Below, piece by piece: positions 24,153-34,713 of a DNA stretch of 64,000 nt. The notes below the pieces were generated by a model. It was not told where the DNA came from. It saw only the letters and a list, made by a program, of their open reading frames with translations, and searched no databases. Where the stretch lies: assembly GCA_024220525.1 (NCBI GenBank), contig JAMYWO010000153.1, forward strand, positions 41,862-105,861, given 5' to 3'. Within the stretch, counting starts at the first letter, position 1, and each line of letters begins with the position of its first letter. The DNA comes from Cochliopodium minus. Taxonomy: Eukaryota > Discosea > Himatismenida > Cochliopodiidae. Made by a program: the position numbers and the translations under genes.

Positions 24153-26793
24153 ATGATAATCTATATATTGATAGCCATTTTGACAATCATTGCAATATTA
24201 ATCCAAAAGGGGATATTGAATATAGAATTTAAATTGCCCTCCTCTTCTTCAACAAATGATGGAAATAATAATAATATCATAAGTGATACCAAAATAGAAA
24301 GCACCAAAAATGATAATAGCATTAATAAAAGCACATCATCAAATGATAAACAAACATTGATAGAAGAGAAAATAGAGAACAATAATATTTATAATTCACC
24401 AAAATTTAGTAATCCCCAAGAAACTGAAATAATAAAAAAGAAGGTCAATACAACCCCATTGAATCCAGATGCAATAAAGATATTGTATGCAACCCAAAAG
24501 GGAACATCATTGGGATTCGCAAAGAGAATAATGAGGGAATGTAAAGAGAGATATAACCTCGAAGTACAAGTGATGAATATAGAGAATTATGACGGAGAAG
24601 AAAATCTTCATAAAGAGAAAAGGGGGGTGGTATTCATCTTATCTACGTACACTGATGGAAAACCAACACCATCTGCTGAAGACTTTTGTGAATGGCTCGA
24701 TGATGCAGCAAACGATTTCAGGGTAGACAAGGGATGTTTATCCAATTTGAAATTTGCCATCTTTGGGTTGGGACAAAGCGAATATGGAGATAATTACAAT
24801 GTGGTTGCAAAATCTGTCGATAAAAATCTCAAGAAAATGTCCGCAAAGCAGATGTTGCAGATGGGAGTGGGTGATGGGCAATATGCTGAAGAATCTTTTG
24901 ACAAATGGCTCAAGAAATTCTATCCATCTCTTCTAGTGCACACTGGCAACAAACAACTCTTGAAGGAATACAAGAAGAAAGTCAATCAGAAGAGAAAACC
25001 AATCACCATTGGAGAAGAGGAGGAGGAATCTGATGATTTGGAACAGGATACTAATCAGGAGCCTTTGATCGATTTGGAAGATATAGGCGATTCCATGTCT
25101 TCTCAAAAAAAGAAGGAAGAGGTGGAAGAGGAGGAGCTGGATGATGATGAGGAGTTTGATGATAATAAGAATCTTGGAAAGGAGATGTTGACTCCTTCCC
25201 TCAGAAAATCTCTCACCAAGCAAGGTTACAAGTTAATAGGTAAAAAAAAACAAACATGAAATAATTTGCATAATTATGAGAATCACCACACTGTATGTAA
25301 ATATCATGTAAATTTGAAGATATATCTCCAATATAGAGATGAATGATTTTTTTTATTGTGTTATATATGTGTCCAGACATATTCAAAAAGAAATAAAAAT
25401 TTCCCCTTATGATTTTTGAGAACAAATTAATCAAATTTTAAAAATTCGATTTGATTTGATATCTACTTGATTAATTTTTTTTTTAACGAACAATAGGAAG
25501 CCACAGTGGTGTCAAGTTATGCAGATGGACCAAAGCAATGTTGAGAGGAAGAGGAGGCTGCTACAAGCACACTTTCTACGGAATCGAGAGTTTCAGATGC
25601 ATGGAGATGACTCCCAGTCTCGCCTGCGCCAACAAGTGTGTCTTCTGTTGGAGACATCATTCCAACCCCATCGGAACTGACTTCAAGTGGAAGATGGACG
25701 AGCCCGAGTTTCTAGTTGAAGAGGCCATAAAGAAGCATTATGAAATGATCAAAGAGTTGAAGGGTGTCCCTGGCGTAAAATCTGACAGGTAATTTTTTTA
25801 TTTTTTTTTAAAAATAATATTTTTCCTTTTTTGCTACCAACATTTTTCATTTTATTTTTTTTCAAAATTCTAATTAAAGATACGAAACCGCCTTCCAAAT
25901 AAAACATTGTGCATTGTCATTGGTGGGAGAACCAATTATCTACCCAAAAATTAACGAGTTTGTTGACATGCTCCACCAAAAAAAGATTTCCACCTTCCTT
26001 GTCACCAACGCTCAATTCCCTGAAAAGATCTCTCTGATGAAACCTGTCACCCAACTGTATATAAGTGTGGATGCTGCAACCAAAGAATCTTTAAAGACTA
26101 TTGACAGGTTAAAAAAAACATTTTTTTTTTTCCAATGAATAAATTATAATTAAGTTTTTAAATTATTCATTTAATATTTTTTTAAAATAGACCATTGTTT
26201 AAAGATTTCTGGGAAAGATTCATTGGATGCATTGACGAAATCGCTAAAAAAGGTCAAAGAACTGTCTTCAGATTGACACTCGTAAAGAGTTGGAACATGG
26301 AAGAGATGAACAACTATGCAGAGTTGATCGCCAGAGGTTCTCCTGATCTCATTGAAATAAAGGGTGTCACTTATTGTGGTACTTCCACTGCTTCCACTCT
26401 TACCATGAAGAATGTTCCTTTTCATGAAGAAGTCATGGAGTTCTCCAAAAAGGTAATTTTTATTTTCTCAAAAGAAAAATTTGAGTTTTTCAAAAAATTA
26501 ATTTCTTAAAGTTGGCTTCAATGAAACAACTCCAAGACAAATATGAGCTCGCTTGCGAACATCAACACTCCTGCTCTTTCTTGATCGCCAATAAACAAAA
26601 ATACTATAAAGATAACAAGTGGCATACTTGGATCGATTATGAAAAGTTCCACGAGTTAGTTCAATCTGGAAAAGACTTCTCTTCTGTTGACTATATGGCA
26701 GAGACTCCTTCTTGGGCCATTGCTGGAAGTACCGAAAAAGGTTTTGATCCTCTTGAAGTCAAAACAAAAAGAAACAAAAAAGATGATAATTAA
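24153..26793 (+). CDS. TYW1: tRNA wybutosine-synthesising protein 1 (4-demethylwyosine synthase)
   Basis: Five exons: 24153-25239, 25497-25788, 25880-26107, 26191-26452 and 26512-26793. An N-terminal membrane segment (IYILIAILTIIAILI) is followed by a low-complexity linker, a flavodoxin domain (KILYATQKGTSLGFAKRI and GLGQSEYGDNY), an acidic linker, and a radical SAM domain with CX3CX2C in CANKCVFCWRH, then SLVGEPIIYPKI and ITYCG-type segments. TYW1 makes the tricyclic base of wybutosine at position 37 of tRNA-Phe from N1-methylguanosine and pyruvate, using the flavodoxin domain to supply electrons. All key motifs are intact. The membrane segment suggests anchoring to the ER surface. Confidence 0.95.
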
Positions 26794-26981
26794 AATTTTA
26801 ATCTTTTTTAAAATCTTCTCATTTTTTTTTCGATTCTATTAATTTTGAAAATTTATGTCTATTCAAAATTATTATTGAAAAAGAAAAATTGAAGTCAAGA
26901 TATTTTTATATTCTCAAAAATGGGTGAAAAAAATTGCAATGGGACATAAAATTTCTGTTTATAATAATAAATTTAATAAAA

Positions 26982-27535
26982 TTAATTGGTTGGGGTTTGA
27001 AGTTCACCAGATTTAATTTTGAGGGTCAAATCTTTTGGTTTCATTCCTCCAACAGTGCATCCTACACTTCTAGCAGTTCCCAAAATTTCCAAACAGGTAC
27101 CAGAAAAGGTTTTGGAGAGAGAGTGGTCACGAAGTTTTCTTACGATTCCATAGAAATCTTCAAGAGGGATATCTCCGGTGTGGGTGACATTCTTTACTTT
27201 CTTTCTATCACGTGGTGGTTCTTTCAAAGCTTTAAGTACCAAAGTGGATGAGGTAGGGATAACAACAACAGAGGTTTGTCTGTTTTCAATGGTGAGTTCA
27301 ATCATACACTTAATACTTTTGTAATCTTTGGTTGCAAGAGCAATATCATCAGAAACTTTCTTAGGAGCAACTCCCAAAGGACCCAATTTAGGAGCCAAAG
27401 TAGCTAATTAATTTTTGAGAAAAAAATCGAAATGAGGTGATTATTAATGGGATATTGTTGATAAAAGTTTAATTTACCCATGTTAGCTGGTTCTCCTCCA
27501 ACACATCTCATTTTCAAGATAAATTTTTGTGACAT
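26982..27535 (-). CDS. RPL12: 60S ribosomal protein uL11 (L12)
   Basis: Two exons, ATG at 27535. A short first exon (MSQKFILKMRCVGGEPANM) is followed by an intron at 27402-27478 and an exon ending at 26982. Family blocks: LAPKLGPLGVAPKKV, ALKEPPRDRKKVKN and ILGTARSVGCTVGGM. The length of about 157 residues is normal. uL11 forms the base of the ribosomal stalk. It is convergent with TYW1 across under 200 bases. Confidence 0.96.
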
Positions 27536-28049
27536 TTTTATTATTAAATTTAATAGGGCTTGTGGATGTTAAGATAAAGTTAACTACCAAAGATTGTTGC
27601 AAGCCTATTTATTTAATTAATAAAAGATTGATTGGATTTAGATAGACATTTAAAGTGATTAAATAATGAAGGGAAAAAATATTACTTCGCTTTTTTTTTT
27701 AATTTAAATTTATATAATATTCAAATTTGAAAAAAAAATATAAAAAAAAATTATCATATTCAAGAATAAGAACGTAATACATTTAAATTTTCGATTTATT
27801 TTCTCAAAAATAAATCAAAAATAAATCAAATCATAAATCTTTTATAATTTCTTGGGAAATTCTCATGATATTGTGAGAGTTGATATCAAAAAAGATTTGT
27901 TTAATTCTTTCGAACTTTGATCTCTAGTTTCTCTTCAAATCAATTTGATTTTTTATTTGTTAATCTTGTTTGAGATCATTATTCGAGATAATCAATATCA
28001 TTTTATCTTTATTGATCTAAAATAAAAAAAAAAGCAAAAAAATAAAAAA
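27536..28049. other. AT-rich intergenic spacer upstream of uL11 and the RCC1 cluster
   Basis: About 510 bases between the divergent uL11 and first RCC1 starts. No coding signal, RNA gene or repeat was recognised. Confidence 0.5.
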
Positions 28050-29412
28050 ATGAAAAATCTAATCTGCAATGGATCACATTCACACCATCTCATGAATTAT
28101 TGTTGTAAATTATTAGCTTTTTATTTTATAATAATTTTTATATAATTGTTTATATATTTTGAAAAAAATAAAAGATAATGGAGATTTATATGGATTTGGA
28201 GATAATTAATATGGTCAATTAGGAATTGGAAAAGAAATTAAAAAAGCAGAGGAGCCAATTTTGCTGTGGAATGATAAGAATATAAAATCCATTTGTTTGG
28301 GATGCAACATATCTTACATCCTCAGTAAAAATGGTGATCTATTTTCTTTTGGTGAAAACGATTTTGGACTCCAAATATGAGCAATTGGGAATAGGAAACT
28401 ATGAAAATCAATATGAACCAGTTTTGATGATGAATGATCCAACAATCAAATTGATTTCATGTGGAGAAAGTCATACAATGATCTACAAAGAAAGAGGAGA
28501 ATTATTTGTGTTCGGAAGTAATGAATATGGGCAATTAGGAATCGGAACTCTCAAAAATCAAAAACAACCAACTCCTTTGTTATTGATGAAAGATGAAACT
28601 ATCAAAATGATTGGGAGGCAATCACTCTATTATTTACAAAGAAAATGGGGATTTGTTGGTGTTTGGTAAAAACTATTATGGACAACTTGGATTAGGAGAT
28701 GACACAACAGAAATTTTAACTCCTACTTTGTTGTTGAATGATCTCGATATTGAAGATATTATTTGTGGGGCAAACCATACAATGTATCACAAGAAAAACG
28801 GAGAAATTTATTTTTTTGGATATGGGTAATTTCATTTTTAGAATAGTTAATAATTAATTACAAATTTTTTTATAAAGGGATGGAGAGCAGCTCGGGATAA
28901 CGAATGGCTTGAAAGAAATAAGAACTCCAACATTGCTGACAAAAATAGAAGATATCATTTTGATTTCAACTTCATATGATCATAATTTTATTTTGAAAAA
29001 AGATGGGGAACTGGTGGGCTTTGGAATAAATGAAGAACTAAAAATTAGTCATAAATTTCCAAAAGACAAAGTATTGTTGCCTCAAACAATAATGAAAGAT
29101 GAAAACATTCAGTCTGTTGTTTGTACCACTTCTGGTACCCTCATTCATTACAATGATGGAAAAATTTTTGCAAGAGGATGCTTCATTTCTAAAGTTTACC
29201 TCAACGAAATGATTTTTAACAAGCCTTCCATCATGTTTGTTGGATCAGGTGATATCGAGCCATGGTCTCCTCGAACTCATGAACATTTCCCAATAGAAAT
29301 AAAACAATCCATTCTCCAATTTGTTCTTGTCTTGAAGTACTTTCAAAAAAAATTTGGATTCAAGATTACAAAATATCTTCTTCACTCAATTATTGAACTT
29401 TCACTCATTTGA
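28050..29412 (+). pseudogene. RCC1-repeat protein gene, broken copy
   Basis: The gene can be followed from ATG 28050 (MKNLICNGSHSHHL) through RCC1 blades (NGDLYGFG, KSICLG, NGDLFSFG, HTMIYKERGELFVFG) to the shared C-terminal module ending at 29412 (WSPRTHEHFP, ILQFVLVLKYF). Three lesions interrupt it: TAA at about 28208 between FGDN and YGQLG, a frameshift near 28370, and a one-base loss near 28612, where KMIG should run on into GGNHSIIYKENG. An intron near 28829-28877 is intact. RCC1 repeats form a beta-propeller used in exchange factors and scaffolds. Either the gene is dying or several base errors are present. Closely related to the copy at 32.4-33.7 kb. Confidence 0.8.
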
Positions 29413-29612
29413 AATAACAAACAAAACTTAATATATTAAACATATCAAATAAAGGATTTCATTTTATGTTATCCATTCTTTCATCATTCAGTTGCAGATA
29501 AAGAAGGAGAACGATCTTTATCAACAGTCCAATGTCATAGAGCCAATAGGTGTTGAGAAAGTGGATTTGAATTGATTTTTAGTTATGTAAAGTTTAAATT
29601 GAATTTTTTATT

Positions 29613-31309
29613 TCAAAATAATGAAATTAATTTGATGATATGAATTATCAAAACTTTTGGAAATTTTGAATTCTTGTTTGAGTTGTATCTTTTCCAATAA
29701 AGTAAAAAAGAAAGAACCAAATTTCTGAAAGAAGAAGGATAGTATATGTGATTCTCAGTTGACCAATCCATCATCATAGATCCAGAAAAAATAGGTAAAT
29801 CAATATTTTTGAGATCAATAGAGGTAGTATGAGAGATAGAGTTATCATAGGGATTGGCGGTATGTAATGAACCATCTTTTTCCACAATATAAAACTTATC
29901 ATAACAGCAAAATATTTGTTTGATATCTTCCGGTTTTGTGCTATTTGTCTTGAAGAGATGAGAATTGTTGTTACTTTTGCTTGAAATGTGGTAGATTCCA
30001 TTGTCTGCAGATGCAACAGTTGACCATGCCATACATCCAACATTATAAAAATATTTAATTCCTAATTCGCTTGGTATTTTGTATTTTCCTATTATTTTGT
30101 TTGCTGTTTCGTACCAACCCTTTAAGCAAAGAAATAAAAAATGACATCATAAAATTCAAAATTTTATTCAAAAATTTTGTCAATCTTACAACTTGCCCAC
30201 CCCAGCCATAAAGCCTTTAAAAATTTTGTTATAGAATTAAAAAATAAATGTGTTTCTTACTGTCCTAAATTTTAGTTTTGAAATATAATCAACAAAATCA
30301 ACAAAAAAGAATCTAAAATATTAATATTACCATCAAAAGTAACCTATTTATAACAACAAATTATCTTTTATAGGTTATTATGAAAAGAAGAAAGTATTTT
30401 ACAGCAGAAGTATGATTAGATCCACAAGCAATTGATTTAAACCGAACTGGACAATCGATAACTGAAAAAATGTTTGTATCATTATTCCCTCCGACTGATA
30501 TTTCTCCTTTATTACGTAATAAAAAAAAAAGAAAATTATTTATCAAAGAAAAAGATTAATCAAAAGGAAAAATAGATTAATTAAAAGTGTTTTATCAAAG
30601 AAAAGAAATTTACCATTTATTTGTCCAAATCTTATCACTTTTCCGTTTGATAAGAGGAACATACAAAAGTAAAATCCGCAAGCCATTCCAACCACCTTAT
30701 ATTTTTCTTTCCCACATAAATCTTTCGGAATTTGCAACTCTTCCATTGTTTTTGATCTTTTGTTTTAAATTGTTTTCAAGAATTATTAATGAAATTTTTT
30801 TGTAAGAATTTAATATGCGCAATATAATTTGGATCAATTTTTATAGATATTGATCCATTCTTTGATATATTTACTAACAAATTTTCAAAAAAAAAAAGAT
30901 ATAAACTATAATTTCTTACATTAGTGAATTATATGTATAAGATGGATCAATTCCATACACTTTTCCATTATCCAACAACTATTAAAAAATTTAATTTTTA
31001 AAAAAATATAATATTGGTATATAATATTTGAATTACAAATAATTTATGATCTCCTCCACATGCCATTGAAACGACTTCATTTTCAAATTTAAATACATAT
31101 TGTTTTTCTCTAAGATTATACCCAATAGATTTTCTATCTTTATTCAATGATACATATGACAAATTATTTTGGCCAATTTGAAAAATATTTTCGTTATTTT
31201 TGGAGATAGGAGTTTTATCTTCATGTTTGATCCATCCTTTTTCCGTTTTATAGATGAAATTATATCCTAGTGTGCTAAAGATAGGTGGATATCCTTTTTC
31301 AAAATTCAT
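29613..31309 (-). CDS. RCC1-repeat protein with micro-exons and shared C-terminal module
   Basis: Eight exons stay in frame: 31037-31309, 30920-30978, 30614-30756, 30403-30506, 30331-30343 (13 nt), 30261-30264 (4 nt), 30190-30214 (25 nt) and 29613-30119. The small exons rebuild the RCC1 blade GSNHTSAVTFDGQLYGWG, which supports the model strongly. Other blades: SMACGGDHKLFLLDNGKV and VGMACGFYFCMFLLSNG. The C-terminus carries the module also seen in the neighbouring RCC1 and ankyrin proteins (WSTENHIYYP, LVLSFLLYWKR, KFPKVLIIHII). About 395 residues. Function unknown; a seven-bladed propeller scaffold is likely. Confidence 0.82.
30757..30919. repeat. Dispersed intronic repeat, copy A
   Basis: An intron of the minus-strand RCC1 gene. 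It shares with the intron at 56197-56580, in the same orientation to its gene, the blocks AATTTGGATCAATTTTTAT (30826-30844) and TTACTAAC-AATTTTC (near 30870), plus flanking ATTGATCC. Confidence 0.55.
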
Positions 31310-31589
31310 TTTTTGGACAAATTTTTTTTAATTAAATAAGATCTGTTGTAGGGAAATCCTTCATACGACTTGGGACATTGATCAAAAATCGATACTGATC
31401 TTTCATTAATGAATAAACTAGATTTCAGACATTACAAGTAAATAGTTGGTATCCATTTAAATCCATCAAGACATTTGATTGAAATAAAGTTGGGAGGATA
31501 CAAACAAAAAAATCCCAATTCCGAAGAGTGGACAATCCATCACTGATATATCTTTTAAATTTTGAGCCAAATCAATGTGGATGATAGAT

Positions 31590-32390
31590 AAAAAATTTCC
31601 CCTTATAAGATTGGGAGGTTTTCATTCGATGATTTACAAAGAAAATTGAGATTTGTTGCTTATAGTGATAATGAAAGAGGACAACTTGGATTGGGGGACG
31701 AAATCAGTCGACCAACACCAACTTTTTTGTTGAATGATATTGACATTGAAGATATTGTTTCTGGAATTTCACACTATTCTTGAAGAAAATGGAGAAACTT
31801 TTACCTTTGGAATGTATGACTAAAAAAAAAACAATTTTTTTTTGGCATTCAAACACAGTAAAAAAATTTTTGTCAAAAATTTTTATTTGGAAGATTTGAA
31901 GGTGAAAGCGAAATGCTTAATTTATTGAAAAAAACAGATAACATTAATAAATTAACATTGATAAAGCAAGAAAGTTTAGAAATGATTTCAAATTCTCGGG
32001 AACAGGTTCTCATTTTGAATAATGATGGAGAGGTGATAGGTTTTGGATATAAAGAGTACCTTTACGTATGTTTAAAGAGTGAAGAACATTCATATTTACT
32101 ATGAAAACTATTGACTAAAGATGAAAGTATCTGTTCTTTCTTTGTACTTGTTATTACAGTTACATTCAAAACAATTATGGAAAGTTTTTGCAAGAGGAAA
32201 TTTTTTTCAAAAAACTATTATAATGAGTTGATTTTTAACAATCCTTTTTTGTTGTTCTTTGGATAAGGTGAGTTCTGGAATGGTCTCCTCAAAATCACTT
32301 TTTTTTTCAAATGATATAAACGTTCTTGTTTACAAATTTTTCCAAAGAAAAGTCCTTCTTTCCAAAATCATTCATCTTTCTTTTATTTTT
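31590..32390 (+). pseudogene. RCC1-repeat gene, decayed remnant
   Basis: Fragments in shifting frames match the copies on either side. At 31607-31760 are pieces of GFHSMIYKEN, a stop, then RGQLGLGDE and FLLNDIDIEDIV. At 31913-32104 is a piece with NNDGEVIGFGYKEY. At 32180-32390 are pieces of GKVFARG and the C-terminal module with frameshifts (KFFQRKVL). Several stops and indels make it non-coding. It lies between the minus-strand RCC1 gene and the better-preserved plus copy. Confidence 0.8.
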
Positions 32391-32475
32391 TTTAAAAAAA
32401 TGAAAAGAATTAGCAACGGATATCATACCTCACATCTTTTTTTTCATTGTTGTAAATATTAATTATTTAATTTTA

Positions 32476-33651
32476 TTGAAGAATGATAAAAATATAAAAT
32501 CAATTTGTTTGGGAGATAGTTTTTCTTTCATCCTCTATAAAAATGGAGATTTATTTTCATTTGGATACAATAAAGATGGAGAATTGGGAATAGGAAATTT
32601 TAAAGATCAATTTGAACCAGTATTGGTGATGAATGATCCAACAATCAAATTAATTTCATGTGGAGGTGATCATACAATGATTTACAAAGAAAATGGAGAA
32701 TTGTTGGTGTTTGGATCCAATCGATTTGGACAATTAGGAATAGGAAATTCAGAAACAGAAGAAGAATATACTCCAATTTTGTTGATGAAAGATAAAACAA
32801 TTAAAATGATAAGATTGGGATATCATTCGATCATTTACAAAGAAAATGGAGATTTGTTGGTGTTTGGTTATAATGATTGTGGGCAACTTGGATTGAAAGA
32901 TGAAATCAACAGAAATACACCCACTTTTTTGTTGAATGATCTTGATATTGAAGATATTGTCTGTGGAAATGAACATACAATTTATCTCAAAAAAAACGGA
33001 GAAGTTTTTGTTTTTGGAAATAAGTAAAATTTTAATTTTCTTTATTCATTTTTTAAAAATTAAATCTTTTTTTTTAATCTTTTAAACTTTTTTCATGAAA
33101 AAATAATTTAAAATAGTGAAAATAAAAGATTGGGATTGCAAGGCACGGAAAAAATTATAAAAATACCAACTTTATTGATGAAAATAGAAAATATAAAAAA
33201 GATTAGAACATCATCTAGTCACACCCTTGTTTTGAAAAAAGATGGAGAATTGATTGGTTTTGGATCTAACTACAAACATAAATTAAGCTTAAAAATTGAT
33301 GAAAATGAATTATCAACACCTCAAACAATAATGAAAGATGAAAATATTCAATCTGTTCTTTCTTTTTCTGATGCTTCCTTCATTCATTTCAATGATGGAA
33401 AAGTATTTGCAAGAGGATCTCTATCTTCAAAAAAATTTTCTCATGATTTGATTTTTAACAATCCTTCTTTTATGTTTATTGGATCAGGTGATGTTCTTGA
33501 ATGGTCCCCTCAAACTCACTCTTTTTTCTCATATCAAACAAAACAATCTGTTCTTGGGTTTGTTCTTGTTTCGAAATATTTCCAAAAGAAAATATCATCC
33601 AAACTCCCCAAATATCTTCTTTTCTTTATCATTCAACTTTCTTTAATTTAA
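32476..33651 (+). CDS. RCC1-repeat protein with shared C-terminal module (5' end uncertain)
   Basis: Two exons, to about 33025 and from about 33117, encode about 360 residues without a break. RCC1 blades: NGDLFSFGYNKDGELGIG, ENGELLVFGSNRFGQLGIG, NGDLLVFGYNDCGQLGL and KDGELIGFGSN. The C-terminal module is present (WSPQTHSFF, VLGFVLVSKYFQ, KLPKYLLFFII). The 5' end is unclear. A first exon like that of the 28-kb copy exists at 32401 (MKRISNGYHTSH), but the next blade is deleted and no splice keeps the frame; the long frame starts without an ATG. It may use a later Met or may also be damaged. Confidence 0.75.
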
Positions 33652-34185
33652 AAAAATTAAATTTCTTTATAATTGAATTTTAAAAAAAAAAAAATGAAAA
33701 AAATAACAATAAATAAATCCACATTATTGAAGATGCAAACTTATGAAGAAAAATTAGGAAGTAAACAACAAAATCAATGAACAAAGAAAATGGAGGGTCT
33801 TCCTCCTTTTAAATTTAATTCTTGCGCATCAATCGAAAATTTCGATGCTCCCTTGAAATGATATAAAAAACTACAATCTTATTGAATCAAAATTGCAAAC
33901 TCGATTCAAAACTTCACATATTATGAATTGAGTTCAAACTTCTATTAAATAGAGAAAACATAATTTGATAGAATGAGAAAAAAATTATATAATATACTTT
34001 TGCAATAAATTACTAGAATTGAGAATCTATTTCGGAATTTTAATTGATGAGATTATAGATCGAATGAGAGCTTTATTTAGCTTAAATATTTTATTAATTC
34101 ACCATTTTTTCTATAGATTCATCATGATAATAATATTAAAAAAAAAAAGCATCAAATTAAAACTTTATATTATTTAAAAAAAAAA
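33652..34185. other. Intergenic spacer
   Basis: About 530 AT-rich bases between the RCC1 cluster and the next gene. Nothing recognised. Confidence 0.45.
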
Positions 34186-34506
34186 ATGAATAACTCTTTT
34201 CAATTATTTTTAAAAAAATACAACAATAATCAATTCATCTTTTTCCTTCCAAAGAAGTTAGCTGAAATTTACAAACCATTGGAAGGGAATCAATCTTCTA
34301 CTCTCAATCTCCAATTACAAAGCACGATCGTGATTTCAAAGAGTGATAGAGATTGGCTTAATCTGTATGACGATAATACTAGAACAAAGAGGGTTCTCAA
34401 TGAAAATTTATTTAAAGAGATTGAAGAATATGAAGAGAAAGAGAAGACTGAAAAACCAGAAAATCCATCTGCAACAACTGGAGGGACAATTATAAATCCT
34501 CAATAA
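34186..34506 (+). CDS. Small protein of unknown function (106 residues)
   Basis: One ATG-started open frame with no intron, ending in TAA. It has a hydrophobic/basic start, a middle with TIVISKSDRDWLNLYDD and a Glu/Lys-rich C-terminal stretch (NLFKEIEEYEEKEKTEK). I see no known motif, signal peptide or membrane segment. The frame is longer and less biased than the surrounding noise, and the next gene starts 200 bases on in the same direction, so it is probably real. Confidence 0.55.
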   Translation: MNNSFQLFLKKYNNNQFIFFLPKKLAEIYKPLEGNQSSTLNLQLQSTIVISKSDRDWLNLYDDNTRTKRVLNENLFKEIEEYEEKEKTEKPENPSATTGGTIINPQ

Positions 34507-34713
34507 GTTGATTATAAAAAAATTTAATCAACTGATGCATCAATCTTTGATAAAATTTGTTGTTTATAGTACATTAATAAAATAAATAAAAATTTTTCTG
34601 TATAAATCAATTGTTTATTATTTTTATATTCCCTCCCATTCAATGAAAATGAGAAAGTGCTGAAATTTTCCTCTTATAATTATTTATTTATTTATCTCAG
34701 TTTATTATAAAAA

